Part shown: positions 9,004 to 18,523 of the stretch, one piece after another | How positions within the stretch are numbered: the first letter of the stretch is position 1 | Layout of the letters: each line of letters begins with the position of its first letter | NCBI GenBank assembly: GCA_052161645.1 | Contig: CP197414.1 | Reading direction: 5' to 3' (one strand) | Source: Laterigemmans sp052161645 | Lineage (GTDB): Bacteria > Planctomycetota > Planctomycetia > Pirellulales > Pirellulaceae | DNA: 64,000 nucleotides | Made by a program: the position numbers and the translations under genes | Notes under the pieces: generated by a model | What the model was told of the DNA's origin: nothing | The model's input: only the letters and a program-made list of their open reading frames with translations | The model's database searches: none

Positions 9004-11094
9004 ATGAGGATGATCCGACACATGGCTAATGATCGATCAGGCGGTTTGAATCGCGGTTTCCCGCCGGTCGGCTTGGCCATCTATTTTGGCTTGGCGATTT
9101 GCTGCTGTTGCCTTGGCGCGAACTTCGCGCGGGCCGGTCTCGGCCCGGAAAACCTAGTGGTGGTGGTTAACTCAAAATCGGCCGACTCCCGCACGATCGC
9201 TAATCATTACGTCCAGCTGCGAAACATTCCTTCGCGAAACGTGATCTTCCTCGATGACGTCCCCGAGGCGATGGTCACCGACCTCGAGAATTTTCGCTCT
9301 CGGATTCTCAAACCGCTGCTCGAAGAGATTGATCGCCGTGGACTCGCCAACCATGTTCACGCCATCGCCTACTCGGCCGGCTTTCCGTACGCGGTAAACC
9401 TCAAGGAACATGGCGAGCGGCTTGAGAATGGCGACCTTCGCAAAGCCTTCACCGCGACCGGGTCAATCAACGGCCTGACCTATCTGTTCCGGTTCATCAT
9501 GGCCGATAAAGAAACGTATCTCAGCCCCAGCCCAAATTTTTACGTACGCGCCCCCTGGGAACGGCAATTTGATAATCCGTTTAGCGAAGAAACGGGCGAA
9601 CTCTTTGATCAAGCGAAAGCTGAACTCGCCGCAGGTGATGCCCCGGCGGCCGCTGATAAATTCGGCAAGCTGTTCGACGATCACCCCACACAAGCTCCCT
9701 TGGCAATCATGGCCGCTCAAGCTTTGGCCCAAGCGGGCAAACTCGACCAGGCCATGGACCGCCTTCAGCAAGCAGCTGCCGCCCTCTGGTCCTCCGGTCG
9801 CTGGCTCGAACAAGATGAATTGTTGGCTCCGCTGCGTGATCGCAAAGACTTTCAACAACTTGTCGCGCAACTCGGCGACGCCCCAGCAATTTCTCAACAT
9901 GCCATCGGTTTCGATGCCGCCCGCGGTTGGACCCGCAACGGTTGGTGGTCCACTCCGGCGCTCGGGGTCAGCTATTTGCCCTCTACCATGCTCGCTGTCA
10001 CTCGCGGCAAAGGAACAACGGTTGAAGAAGCGATCGAATACCTTACGCGTGCATCACAGGCGGACAACACCTTTCCCGCTGGCACGGTTTATTTGACCAA
10101 AACCTCCAACGTGCGAACTAAGACTCGCTGGCCACAATTTGCCGAAGCAATGCTCTATTTGAAATGGCTCAAGCGAGATGTAAAAGTTGAGAAATCGGTC
10201 CTACCCGAAAACGCCGACGATGTGATCGGTGTCACTTTTGGCACCGCCAGCTTTGATTGGCCCGCCTCCGGTTCCAGCTTCCTGCCCGGCGCGATCGCCG
10301 ATAATCTGACCAGCACCAGCGGCGTGATGAAAAGCCAAGGGCAAACAAAACTGACGGAGCTGTTGAAAAGCGGAGCGGCGATCGCCTCGGGGACTGTGAC
10401 CGAACCCTACGCGCTGCAATTTAAGTTTCCACTCCCCAGCATCCACGCTTTTTATGCCGCCGGAGTTTCCGCAGTGGAAGCCTATTACATGTCGCTGGCC
10501 AGCCCGTACCAATTGCTCATTGTCGGTGATCCCCTCTGCCAACCTTTTGCTCGCCAACCGGCCGAAACGGTGGCGGGCAGTCGCGGCAAAGCCGACGGCG
10601 AAGAGGCCCTCCTGTTCAGCACGCGCCAGCCTAAAACCCCGCCCAACCCGGCACACGTCTCGCCGCTCAGCCAAGTCGAAATCTACATCGATGGCAAACT
10701 GCTATCCCGGTCGGCACCGCTGGAAAATTATCGCATCAAGATTGGGTCGCTCGCGGGCGGAGCCTACGAACTGCGTGTCGTCCTGATCGGGGAACCTCGA
10801 ACTGCTCCTCGGAAAACAATTCGCACGTGGTTTGAATCGCCCGGCCTGCTGACCACCCCCACGGCCAAATTGCTGGAAATCAACGAGAACATCGCTCAAA
10901 TGGAATTAGCGGCGACGGGTGCCGATGAAGTCAAACTGATGCATTTCGACCAGCTCGTTGGCTCGATCTCGGGGGACCAAGGGACGGTCGAGATCGATTT
11001 GCAACCACTCGGGCGAGGCCCCATTCGCTTGCGAGCCCAAGCTACTTTCCGCGGCACCACCGTGCCGGGACGCGAGTTTGTGGTCAATTATTGA
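9004..11094 (+). CDS. TIGR03790 family secreted protein with TPR-like insert
   Basis: Protein of unknown function, 696 aa. The N-terminus has a hydrophobic segment (about residues 22-40) that reads as a signal peptide, followed by the family hallmark NLVVVVNSKS...SRTIANHYVQLRNIP and NVIFLD. An Ala-rich stretch at about residues 200-260 resembles one or two TPR repeats. The C-terminal region (from about 540) looks like a beta-sandwich. TIGR03790 proteins are known from Planctomycetes, Acidobacteria and Verrucomicrobia without an assigned activity. No operon partner is evident, and the gene is followed by a gap of about 370 bases. Confidence 0.85.
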   Translation: MRMIRHMANDRSGGLNRGFPPVGLAIYFGLAICCCCLGANFARAGLGPENLVVVVNSKSADSRTIANHYVQLRNIPSRNVIFLDDVPEAMVTDLENFRSRILKPLLEEIDRRGLANHVHAIAYSAGFPYAVNLKEHGERLENGDLRKAFTATGSINGLTYLFRFIMADKETYLSPSPNFYVRAPWERQFDNPFSEETGELFDQAKAELAAGDAPAAADKFGKLFDDHPTQAPLAIMAAQALAQAGKLDQAMDRLQQAAAALWSSGRWLEQDELLAPLRDRKDFQQLVAQLGDAPAISQHAIGFDAARGWTRNGWWSTPALGVSYLPSTMLAVTRGKGTTVEEAIEYLTRASQADNTFPAGTVYLTKTSNVRTKTRWPQFAEAMLYLKWLKRDVKVEKSVLPENADDVIGVTFGTASFDWPASGSSFLPGAIADNLTSTSGVMKSQGQTKLTELLKSGAAIASGTVTEPYALQFKFPLPSIHAFYAAGVSAVEAYYMSLASPYQLLIVGDPLCQPFARQPAETVAGSRGKADGEEALLFSTRQPKTPPNPAHVSPLSQVEIYIDGKLLSRSAPLENYRIKIGSLAGGAYELRVVLIGEPRTAPRKTIRTWFESPGLLTTPTAKLLEINENIAQMELAATGADEVKLMHFDQLVGSISGDQGTVEIDLQPLGRGPIRLRAQATFRGTTVPGREFVVNY

Positions 11095-11462
11095 ACTCTG
11101 CTGGAATTCCTCAGCGAAGCCGCTAACTTCGCTATTCGTTGCCGACTTCGTGGCGATGCCCGCCGCCCGTCTGCCTGCGTTTACTCAGATGTCCCGCCTT
11201 CCGTTCCTGCGGCAGCCGGAATGGAGTGCACGGATTTCCAGTGAGATTGCCGTGTTCCCGCGTGGCAAAAATGAAAAATTGTCGCAGGGGTCGGTTGCCA
11301 AGCGAGCTGTCTGGGAAATAATACGCACGTCGGCGGCGGATTCCGCACATCGATGGCAATTAGTATAGATAGTAAACTTTGAAAACTAGAAGTGATGTGC
11401 CGCGTTGGCACTTTTCCGATGGTTGCTTGTTTCCCTCCCAGCTTCAATGGAGAAGCGAAGTT
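11095..11462. other. Intergenic region with a short hairpin after the TIGR03790 gene
   Basis: The only structure seen is GCGAAG-ccgctaa-CTTCGC, about 10 bases after the upstream stop, without a T-run. The remainder shows no gene; it should hold the promoter of the thioredoxin-fold gene, whose ribosome site GGAGAAG lies just before 11463. Confidence 0.4.
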
Positions 11463-12026
11463 ATGGCACGAATGATGATGGCCGCTACGTTGGCCGGTTT
11501 GATGATGGTCGCCGGTTACTCGGTCGCCAAGGACTCAAAAGACGCTTGTTTGCAAGCAGGTGATTCGATTGGACCTTTCTATGTGACCAAAGTCGCTGGT
11601 CCCGAAGATGGCGTCGCCAATGGCAAAACCCTCTGCTACCGCTGCAAGTACGGTTCGAGCCCCATGGTCATGGTGTTTGCTCGCGAAACGGGTGGCAAAA
11701 TGGACCAATTGGTCAAAGGGCTCGATTCGGCTGTCGCACAACACCAAGATGCAAAGCTTCGCAGCTTTGTGACACTCATCGGTGGCGATGTCAGCAAGCT
11801 GACCCAGACCGCTGAAAAGATGGCGGCTAACTTGGGCGTCAAGAATCTTCCAGTCGTGGTCGCCGAAGATGCAGAGAATGGCCCCAGCAATTACAAGCTG
11901 GACCCCAAGGCTGAAGTCACCATCGTGGTCGCCAAAAACGGCAAAGTATCAGCTCAACACACCTTCGCTGCCGCAGACATCGACATCGAAGCCGTGATGA
12001 AAGAAGTCAAGACGTTGATCAACTAA
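11463..12026 (+). CDS. Secreted thioredoxin-fold protein with CYRC motif
   Basis: 187-residue protein with a signal peptide (MARMMMAATLAGLMMVAGYSVA). The mature part starts GDSIGPFYVTKV and contains CYRC at about residue 58, an active-site-like Cys pair, then SSPMVMVFAR and a C-terminal VTIVVAKNGKV strand typical of thioredoxin-fold or peroxiredoxin-like proteins. The ATG at 11463 is preceded by GGAGAAG; in-frame codons further upstream would bury the signal peptide. A strong terminator follows, so the gene is monocistronic. A redox function is inferred from the fold and the Cys pair. The exact family has, to my knowledge, no characterised member. Confidence 0.72.
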   Translation: MARMMMAATLAGLMMVAGYSVAKDSKDACLQAGDSIGPFYVTKVAGPEDGVANGKTLCYRCKYGSSPMVMVFARETGGKMDQLVKGLDSAVAQHQDAKLRSFVTLIGGDVSKLTQTAEKMAANLGVKNLPVVVAEDAENGPSNYKLDPKAEVTIVVAKNGKVSAQHTFAAADIDIEAVMKEVKTLIN

Positions 12027-12058
12027 TCAACGAATTGACTCTAAACTCTGTCAACTTG

Positions 12059-12094
12059 AACGCTGGGAACCAATTGGATTCTCAGCGTTTTTTT
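12059..12094 (+). terminator. Rho-independent terminator
   Basis: AACGCTGgGAA...TTCtCAGCGTT forms a near-perfect stem, followed by a run of seven T. It lies 33 bases after the thioredoxin-fold gene and just before the convergent aspS stop, so it may serve both strands. Confidence 0.88.
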
Positions 12095-12118
12095 ATTTAC
12101 CGACCAGCCGAAAATTGA

Positions 12119-13894
12119 TCACTCCTTCACGGAGACCGTTCGCAAAGCCAACTCTTGCAGTTGCTTGCCATCAACCGATCCCGGCGCTTCGGTCATGTTA
12201 TCAAACGCTCGCTGAGTCTTGGGAAAAGCGATCACCTCGCGAATATTCTCCAAGCCGGCAAACAACATCACCCAGCGATCGATCCCCAACGCAATACCGC
12301 CGTGCGGCGGAGCGCCGAATTTCAACGCGTCGAGCAAAAAGCCAAACCGATCGCGGGCCGTGGCTTCGTCGATGCCCAACAAATCAAAGACTTGCCCCTG
12401 CGTGGCCGGATCGTGAATTCGAATCGTGCCGCCACCCGCTTCCGAGCCGTTGATCACCAAATCGTAAGCTTGAGCGCGACAGTTCTTTGGATCGCTGACT
12501 AATTGATCGAGATCCTGCGGACGGGGTGCCGTGAACGGGTGGTGCATCGCCACGTAGCGCCCCTCTTCCTCGTCCCAATCGAACATTGGGAATTCGATAA
12601 TCCAGGAACAATGCATGGCTGACGGATCGTATAGCTTCAGTTCCGCGCCCAAACGTTTGCGGAGACCATTAAGCCCTTTGCAAGTGACTTCCCAAGAGTC
12701 GGCCAGGATCAACAATAAATCTCCCGGTTTCGCTTCCATCGCCGTGGCAATCTCAGCCAAATGTTCAGCGTCCAAATTCTTGCTAATTGGCGACCATAAA
12801 TCGCCATTCTCCTCAACCCGAAACCAAGCCAGCCCCTTGGCGCCGAACGTGCTTTTGACAAACTCCGTGAGCTCATCAATTCGCCGCCGTGAAAAATCAC
12901 CAGCAACTCCCGGCACGTTAATCCCACGCACATGCCCACCGCTGTCGACGGCACCCCGGAAGACTCGGAATTCTGTCTTACCGGCAATTTCCGTTAGATC
13001 AACAATTTCCAAACCGAATCGCAAATCGGGCGCGTCGTGCCCGAACCGCCGCATCGCTTCATCGTAAGTCATCCGAGGCAACGGGGTGGGAATGTCCAGC
13101 CCCAGCACCTCTTTAGCCGTCAAGGCGACTAATCCATCGATCATGCCGATCACGTCATCCGCATCCACAAAAGACATTTCCATGTCCAACTGAGTGAATT
13201 CCGGTTGGCGGTCAGCCCGCAAGTCCTCGTCTCGGAAACAACGAGCGACTTGCACATAGCGGTCGAAACCAGCGACCATCAAAATTTGCTTATACAGCTG
13301 AGGCGATTGCGGTAGTGCGTAAAATTTCCCCAAATGGACGCGGCTGGGTACCAAATAATCGCGAGCCCCCTCCGGCGTGCTGCGCCCCAAAATTGGCGTT
13401 TCCACATCGATGAAATCATGCTCGGCAAAATAATCTCGCATGATTTTGATGATCCGGCTTCGCAACACCAAAGCGCGTTGCATGGCGCCGCGACGCAAAT
13501 CCAAATAGCGGTAGCGAAGCCGCAAATCTTCCCCCGGCAACTCTTGTTGACTCGGCAAAAAAGGTGGATTCGGGCAATCGTTCAACAATTCGACCGCTTC
13601 CCCGCGAACTTCAATGTCACCGGTCGATAACTTATCGTTCCGCTTGCCTTCCAATCGTGGCGCAACCACGCCTCGGATCAAAATACACGACTCGTTCGAT
13701 AACTTGCCGGCGGCATCCACTTGAGCTTGCCCACTTTCCGGCCCCACCACGATTTGCGTCATCCCGTAACGGTCCCGCAAATCAATAAAAACCGCCCCCC
13801 CGTGATCACGGGTGCTCTCCACCCAACCACAGAGCGTGACCGCTTGATCAATATGTTCCGATCGTAACTGGCCGCAATTATGCGTACGTAACAA
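12119..13894 (-). CDS. aspS: Aspartyl-tRNA synthetase
   Basis: Class II synthetase that charges tRNA-Asp (or Asp/Asn if non-discriminating) in the cytoplasm. At 591 aa it is the long bacterial type. It has an N-terminal OB-fold anticodon-binding domain (CGWVESTRDHGGAVFIDLRDR), motif 2 (FRDEDLRADRQPEFTQLDMEMSF, with Arg contacts), the bacterial GAD insertion in the middle and motif 3 (GIALGIDRWVMLFAG). The ATG at 13894 gives the standard LRTHNCGQLR start. No frameshifts or missing signature residues are seen. Confidence 0.97.
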   Translation of the reverse strand: MLRTHNCGQLRSEHIDQAVTLCGWVESTRDHGGAVFIDLRDRYGMTQIVVGPESGQAQVDAAGKLSNESCILIRGVVAPRLEGKRNDKLSTGDIEVRGEAVELLNDCPNPPFLPSQQELPGEDLRLRYRYLDLRRGAMQRALVLRSRIIKIMRDYFAEHDFIDVETPILGRSTPEGARDYLVPSRVHLGKFYALPQSPQLYKQILMVAGFDRYVQVARCFRDEDLRADRQPEFTQLDMEMSFVDADDVIGMIDGLVALTAKEVLGLDIPTPLPRMTYDEAMRRFGHDAPDLRFGLEIVDLTEIAGKTEFRVFRGAVDSGGHVRGINVPGVAGDFSRRRIDELTEFVKSTFGAKGLAWFRVEENGDLWSPISKNLDAEHLAEIATAMEAKPGDLLLILADSWEVTCKGLNGLRKRLGAELKLYDPSAMHCSWIIEFPMFDWDEEEGRYVAMHHPFTAPRPQDLDQLVSDPKNCRAQAYDLVINGSEAGGGTIRIHDPATQGQVFDLLGIDEATARDRFGFLLDALKFGAPPHGGIALGIDRWVMLFAGLENIREVIAFPKTQRAFDNMTEAPGSVDGKQLQELALRTVSVKE

Positions 13895-14221
13895 GGCTGC
13901 GTTCCTTCAAGGACAATTCGCGAAATATCAGTTTTGGCGACGCATTCTAGGCTTTGTCGCAAAACCATGAAACTAGTACTTCGTCCAGATTGCCGAACAG
14001 CGATATTCAATTCACGACTTTCGCTTCACCGCTTTTCGGCTGGCCCTGTTCCAACCCAGCTGCCTTTAATCTTCCCCGCTCGATAGCCACCATGCAGAGC
14101 ATCTGGCGATTGGCCGTCACGGCTTACCCCCGCAAGCAAAAATTTTCAGGTACAAAGATAAGTTGGCTTCTCAGCCGGCTCGAACGACTCGACCGACCAA
14201 CCTCGATCCTTGCTCGTAAAC
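13895..14221. other. Divergent intergenic region aspS / membrane protein
   Basis: 327 bases containing the aspS promoter on the minus strand and that of the small membrane protein on the plus strand. I see no repeat, hairpin or conserved leader such as a T-box. Confidence 0.35.
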
Positions 14222-14734
14222 ATGCCCCAACCGCCTCAAAACGCCGCCGAGACGCTCGTAAATCCCTACGCGGCGCCGATCCCGACCGAGCCCAGCAGGC
14301 CAATCTACCGGCAAGCTCACGAGGCAAATCGCTACGGCAAACTCTCGCAGTTTTCTCGTGGCCTGGGAGCAGCGATGTTGGTAGGCGCCCCGATCGCTGC
14401 TGGCCTAGCCTACTGGAAAATCTTAACCATTATCGTCTCAGGCCCCATCTACTTGGTCGTCGGTTTGCTGCAAGCATGCCTGTCAATCCGCTGGGCACCG
14501 CGGCATTATCTTTGGATTGCCGTGCCCTTCCTGCTTTGCGTGTTTACCGTGCTGCTAGTTATCAACCTGTTTTCACTTTCGCCCGCTCAGGCCCAGACCC
14601 CCGTGTCACTGGGCATCTGCGGCTTTGCGTTGTTGATTCAGCCCGCTTGGCTGCTGCTGATTAAATCCCCCCAGCAGCAGATGTTACCGACGCAAGAACA
14701 AGTCGACGAAGCTGCCGAATTCACAAGCCCTTAA
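14222..14734 (+). CDS. Small four-helix membrane protein with N-terminal NPYxxP motif
   Basis: 171-residue protein of unknown function. The cytoplasmic N-terminus contains VNPYAAPIPTEP, a Pro-rich NPYxxP lead-in seen in many planctomycete membrane proteins. Four hydrophobic stretches follow (around residues 40-60, 65-88, 95-118 and 125-145). I use the ATG at 14222 rather than the TTG four codons earlier. It ends 4 bases before the convergent der stop. No domain was recognised. Confidence 0.65.
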   Translation: MPQPPQNAAETLVNPYAAPIPTEPSRPIYRQAHEANRYGKLSQFSRGLGAAMLVGAPIAAGLAYWKILTIIVSGPIYLVVGLLQACLSIRWAPRHYLWIAVPFLLCVFTVLLVINLFSLSPAQAQTPVSLGICGFALLIQPAWLLLIKSPQQQMLPTQEQVDEAAEFTSP

Positions 14735-14737
14735 TGC

Positions 14738-16072
14738 TTACTTTTTATCAGCGTTGCGGCCCGAGCGTTTTTCCAAATAGAGCTTGATTGGGACTTCGCC
14801 GAACGGCAAATGGTCGCGAAGAATCCCCAACAGATAGCGTCGATAATTATTCGCGAAAGCATCGGGCTCGTTGCACATCAAAACAATCGTTGGCGGTTCG
14901 GTGCCAACTTGAGTGCTGTAGAAAATCTTGGGGCGGCGATTTTGGTACAGGGGCGGTGGAGTGCGTTCGATTGCAGCTTGGACCAACCGGTTCAATTGAC
15001 CGGTTGTAACTCGATTTCGCGACTGCTTGAACAACATCTGAGCGTGGTTCAGCAGCGTTTTCACATTCTTACCAGTTTGCCCCGTGATGAAGGCAATCGG
15101 CGCATATTGCAGAGTGGGAAATTGAGCCCTCAAATAGTCAACCCAGCGTTCCGTGGGGATCGTTTCTTGCAGCAAATCCCATTTGTTGACCACAAAGATC
15201 ACCGGCTTGTGATTCTCAATAATGTGTTGGACCAGCTGCTTGTCGACTTTACTTGTCTTCTCGGTGGCATCAAAAAACATCAACACGACGTCGGCCCGGC
15301 GAACTGACCGTTGAGCCCTGTGGGTGCTGTAAAACTCCAAATCGGTCCTGACGCTCCGCCGTCGACGCAGCCCCGGCGTATCAATCGCGATAAATTTTTG
15401 GCCATCCAACTCAAATTCAACGTCCACGCTGTCTCGCGTGGTGCCCGGAATCTCGCTCACGATCATCCGCTTGGCCTTTACCAAAGAATTGATAAAGGTG
15501 CTCTTGCCCACGTTCCGGCGACCGACGATCGCGACTTTCATCCGCGGTTCGTCAACCACGTCCTCGTTGGGCGGCAAACGTTCCTCGATCAGCTTGAGCA
15601 ACTCCTCCCGCCCTCGATTCTGCAACGTGCTGGTGCAGACCAGATGGCCTCGGCCCAATTTACGAAACTCATCCGCTTCGGCATCGAGCGGATCGTGGTC
15701 TGACTTATTGACCACCAAGATCACTGGAACTTGAACGTTCCGCAGCCGCTCTGCCGCCTCTTCATCGAGCGGCAATAACCCGGCGCGGACATCCACCACG
15801 AACAGCAGAATATCGGCCGAATCAATCGCTTCGTCGATCTGAGCCCGCACATCAGCGGTCAGGTTATCGACGTCCTCAATCCCCATGCCCCCGGTATCGA
15901 CCAGCTCAAAATATTTGCCCTCATCTTCCAGCTCGACCAAAGTCGTCATCCGGTCGCGAGTCACACCTGCATGATCATCGACGATCGCTAACCGCCGTCG
16001 AGCGATCCAGTTAAAAAGGCTACTTTTGCCGACGTTGGGGCGACCAACGATAGCAACTTGGGGGATGGCCAT
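14738..16072 (-). CDS. der: Ribosome biogenesis GTPase Der (EngA)
   Basis: Essential GTPase for 50S subunit maturation. Two tandem G domains are visible: the first with GRPNVGKSS, DTGG and NKSD, the second with GRRNVGKST, DTPG and NKWD. A C-terminal KH-like domain follows (LNRLVQAAIERTPPP..., RRYLLGILRDHLPFGEVPIKLYL). The ATG at 16072 gives the canonical MAIPQVAIVGRPNVG start and 444 residues; a frame open 20 codons further upstream has no family support. Convergent with the membrane protein gene with a 3-base gap. Confidence 0.96.
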   Translation of the reverse strand: MAIPQVAIVGRPNVGKSSLFNWIARRRLAIVDDHAGVTRDRMTTLVELEDEGKYFELVDTGGMGIEDVDNLTADVRAQIDEAIDSADILLFVVDVRAGLLPLDEEAAERLRNVQVPVILVVNKSDHDPLDAEADEFRKLGRGHLVCTSTLQNRGREELLKLIEERLPPNEDVVDEPRMKVAIVGRRNVGKSTFINSLVKAKRMIVSEIPGTTRDSVDVEFELDGQKFIAIDTPGLRRRRSVRTDLEFYSTHRAQRSVRRADVVLMFFDATEKTSKVDKQLVQHIIENHKPVIFVVNKWDLLQETIPTERWVDYLRAQFPTLQYAPIAFITGQTGKNVKTLLNHAQMLFKQSRNRVTTGQLNRLVQAAIERTPPPLYQNRRPKIFYSTQVGTEPPTIVLMCNEPDAFANNYRRYLLGILRDHLPFGEVPIKLYLEKRSGRNADKK

Positions 16073-16309
16073 ATGGCTTAATCTTCGGAAAACTTGAGGA
16101 AGTCTGAAATCGGTGGCATGTATTCTTGTCACAGCCGGGTCTTAATGTAAGACGTTAAAGCAATTTGCGACACTAGCCGCCCGTGTGAAGTGTGTCTGGA
16201 AGCGAGGAAATGTTATGCTGGATAGGGTTAGTTCGGTTGTCCGCAGTCGGGCCTCGCAGCCACACAGCCGCCGCCTCCAGCATAACTGCCCAACGCTTCC
16301 GCCCCCCAC

Positions 16310-17944
16310 ATGATTGAGCGTGCTGCCATGCCATTTTCCAGCTGTCGCAAATCAAAAGTAGGGCTCCTATGCTGCCTTTGCCTCGGCCTGTCATTCAGCC
16401 TGACACTCACTGGCTGCGAAAACCGGGTGAGGGAAAATCATGTGGGGGAAAACCGCACCGGCGGTCCCACAGCGGACTCCGCAAACCTGGCCAGCGACTC
16501 GCGCCCCGACATTCACCAAACCGCACCACTGACGGCGGAAACCGAAGCCGCAATCGTCGCGTTTTGTGGCGACTGTCACATCATGCCCCAAGCTTCCAGC
16601 TTTCCGCGGCATGCATGGCGAGCCGAGGTCCAGCGAGGCTATGACTTTTACTACGCCTCAGGCCGGAATGACCTCGAAATTCCAATCCGCGGAGATACGC
16701 TTGCTTATTTCACCTCGCGGGCCCCCGAGCAGCTCCATCTGTCAGCACCAGCGAAACCTAACCCAACTTGGCAAACGCAATTGGAACGAACGGAGGTCAC
16801 GATCCCCGACATTGCCGACGCGGCCATTTCATTTGTCGATGTCGTGGTTGCCGATCCACCTTTCGGACGATCCGTGTTGTTCTCTGACATGCGCGGCGGC
16901 GGCGTGTACTTAGCCAAGATTGACGCTGGTCAGATTGGTTCGCCCCGGCGGATCGGTCAAGTCAACCATCCAGCAGCTGTTCGCATGACTGATTGGGATG
17001 GAGACGGACAGCAAGATTTTATCGTCAGCGACTTAGGCTCTTTCTTGCCCGAAGACAACACCTTGGGACAAGTCGTCTGCCTGCGCCGTGAGCCTGATAG
17101 TGATAACTTTTCAGCTCACGTTCTGTGCCGTGGGATTGGACGCGTTGCCTCCGTGGAGACTGCCGACTTTGACAGTGATGGGCAAACGGAATTATTGGTT
17201 GCCGAATTCGGCTGGCACGAAACGGGAAGTATTTTCCTAGCCCGACGCGATCCTTCCGGAGCAACGTTTGCGGAGCTCACTAGGCACCGACTTGACTCGC
17301 GTCCAGGAACGATTCACGTTCCGCTAACCGACTTGAATCAAGATGGTCATCTTGATTTCATTGCCTTAATTAGCCAGCACTTTGAACGGATCGAAGCATT
17401 CATAAACGATGGTCGCGGAAACTTTGTCAGCCAGCCAATTTACGAAGCTCCCGATCCGTCATTTGGCTCAAGCGGGATTCAGTTGGTTGATATCAATGAT
17501 GACGGTCGGCAAGATATCCTTTACACCAACGGCGACGCTTTTGATAGTTTCATATTGAAACCATTTCATAGCGTCCGTTGGTTTGAAAACATCGGGGACG
17601 GAAATTTTCAACCGCATCTGCTTGGGCCGTTACCGGGAGCGCATCGAGCGATTGCTGAGGATGTCACGGGCAACGGTTTACCTGACGTCGTGGCCGGAGC
17701 ATTTCTGCCTCGCGATCTTTTGTTGTCAGCGAATTACCAGGAAGCGGAAGCGGTCGTGCTATGGGAGCAAGTTGAGGTGGGAGTATTTGAGCAGCACGTG
17801 CTCGACAACGAGGGAGCGGATCATGCGGCACTGACCGTCCACGACATCAACGAGGACGGGCGAGCCGACATTATTTTGGGCAACTTTCGCGAAGGGGGCA
17901 CGCAGAGCGGCTCAGCGTTAACGATTTTGACCTCCAAACGGTGA
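16310..17944 (+). CDS. FG-GAP/VCBS repeat lipoprotein with a CxxCH haem-type motif
   Basis: Secreted lipoprotein of about 540 residues. The lipobox LTGC is preceded by a hydrophobic signal stretch; the start may be 16310 or 16328 (MPFSSCRK). A single CGDCH motif near residue 88 suggests covalent haem c or at least a PSCyt-like cap. The rest is a beta-propeller of FG-GAP repeats with Ca-binding loops such as DWDGDGQQDF, DFDSDGQTEL, DLNQDGHLDF, DINDDGRQDI and DINEDGRADI. Such proteins are abundant in planctomycetes and are thought to act in surface binding or extracellular redox steps; no specific role is shown. The gene stands alone. Confidence 0.82.
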   Translation: MIERAAMPFSSCRKSKVGLLCCLCLGLSFSLTLTGCENRVRENHVGENRTGGPTADSANLASDSRPDIHQTAPLTAETEAAIVAFCGDCHIMPQASSFPRHAWRAEVQRGYDFYYASGRNDLEIPIRGDTLAYFTSRAPEQLHLSAPAKPNPTWQTQLERTEVTIPDIADAAISFVDVVVADPPFGRSVLFSDMRGGGVYLAKIDAGQIGSPRRIGQVNHPAAVRMTDWDGDGQQDFIVSDLGSFLPEDNTLGQVVCLRREPDSDNFSAHVLCRGIGRVASVETADFDSDGQTELLVAEFGWHETGSIFLARRDPSGATFAELTRHRLDSRPGTIHVPLTDLNQDGHLDFIALISQHFERIEAFINDGRGNFVSQPIYEAPDPSFGSSGIQLVDINDDGRQDILYTNGDAFDSFILKPFHSVRWFENIGDGNFQPHLLGPLPGAHRAIAEDVTGNGLPDVVAGAFLPRDLLLSANYQEAEAVVLWEQVEVGVFEQHVLDNEGADHAALTVHDINEDGRADIILGNFREGGTQSGSALTILTSKR

Positions 17945-18070
17945 GCCGTCACAATACTTGCCTTACCGTCACAGCCGGTAATGCATTCAGTTGTTCCGCA
18001 TTTGATCAACGGAGGGGTGATTGACGCAAGCAATGAACTGAGATCAAAATTGGCGTGAGAGTAGTACCAA

Positions 18071-18144
18071 GCGCCCGTGGCACAATTGGATAGCGCGTCG
18101 GCCTCCGGAGCCGAAGGTTACAGGTTCGAATCCTGTCGGGCGTA
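18071..18144 (+). tRNA. tRNA-Arg (anticodon CCG)
   Basis: The acceptor stem GCGCCCG pairs with CGGGCGT (one G-T pair), the discriminator is A, the anticodon arm TCGGC-CTCCGGA-GCCGA gives anticodon CCG, and the T arm CAGG-TTCGAAT-CCTG is canonical. The CCA end is not encoded. The D arm TGGCACAATTGGATAGCGC is typical of bacterial tRNA-Arg. Confidence 0.97.
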
Positions 18145-18523
18145 CTCTTTTCAATTTGCGAACCAAGGCGACCACGCCGGTTCGCTCTCGCTGCTGGGGC
18201 GGCCCGCGTCGCCCGGACCGTGAAAAACGCCCGTTTTTTGCAGTGTGAAAGCATCTTCGAGACTCTCGCGTCGTTTTCCTTGCCCGACCGCGGCGACGAC
18301 TTGCGGGCCGCGATCGGCTAAATCTCGCCGAGACTATCACGCTCTCTCGGTTTCGTCGCGCTCTAAGTTCATTCACCGGATGCTTCCGACCCTCCGAGAC
18401 GAACGTCAAACGAGCACGCCCGGGTTAACAGGTGGCGGATGTCAAACGGGGGCCAGACGCAACGATTTTCGGTTACAATCTCAAAATCGAAATTACGTTC
18501 TGCCCGTTTCAGGAACGCCCCCA
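18145..18523. other. Region between tRNA-Arg and the Uma2-family gene, with a hairpin
   Basis: At 18158-18185 the arms GCGAACCaaGGCG and CGCCGGTTCGC form an 11-bp stem with a two-base bulge, right after the tRNA. It lacks a T-run, so it may be a processing or transcript-end structure. The rest of the region is non-coding; GGGTTAACAGGTGG near 18421 resembles words at 25857 and 43554. Confidence 0.45.

Noticed and set aside
18006..18409. Minus-strand frames across tRNA-Arg (STPDRIRTCNLRLRR and VRPTGFEPVTFGSGG)
   Set aside because: These are the well-known spurious proteins translated from the antisense of tRNA-Arg; the tRNA explains the conservation.
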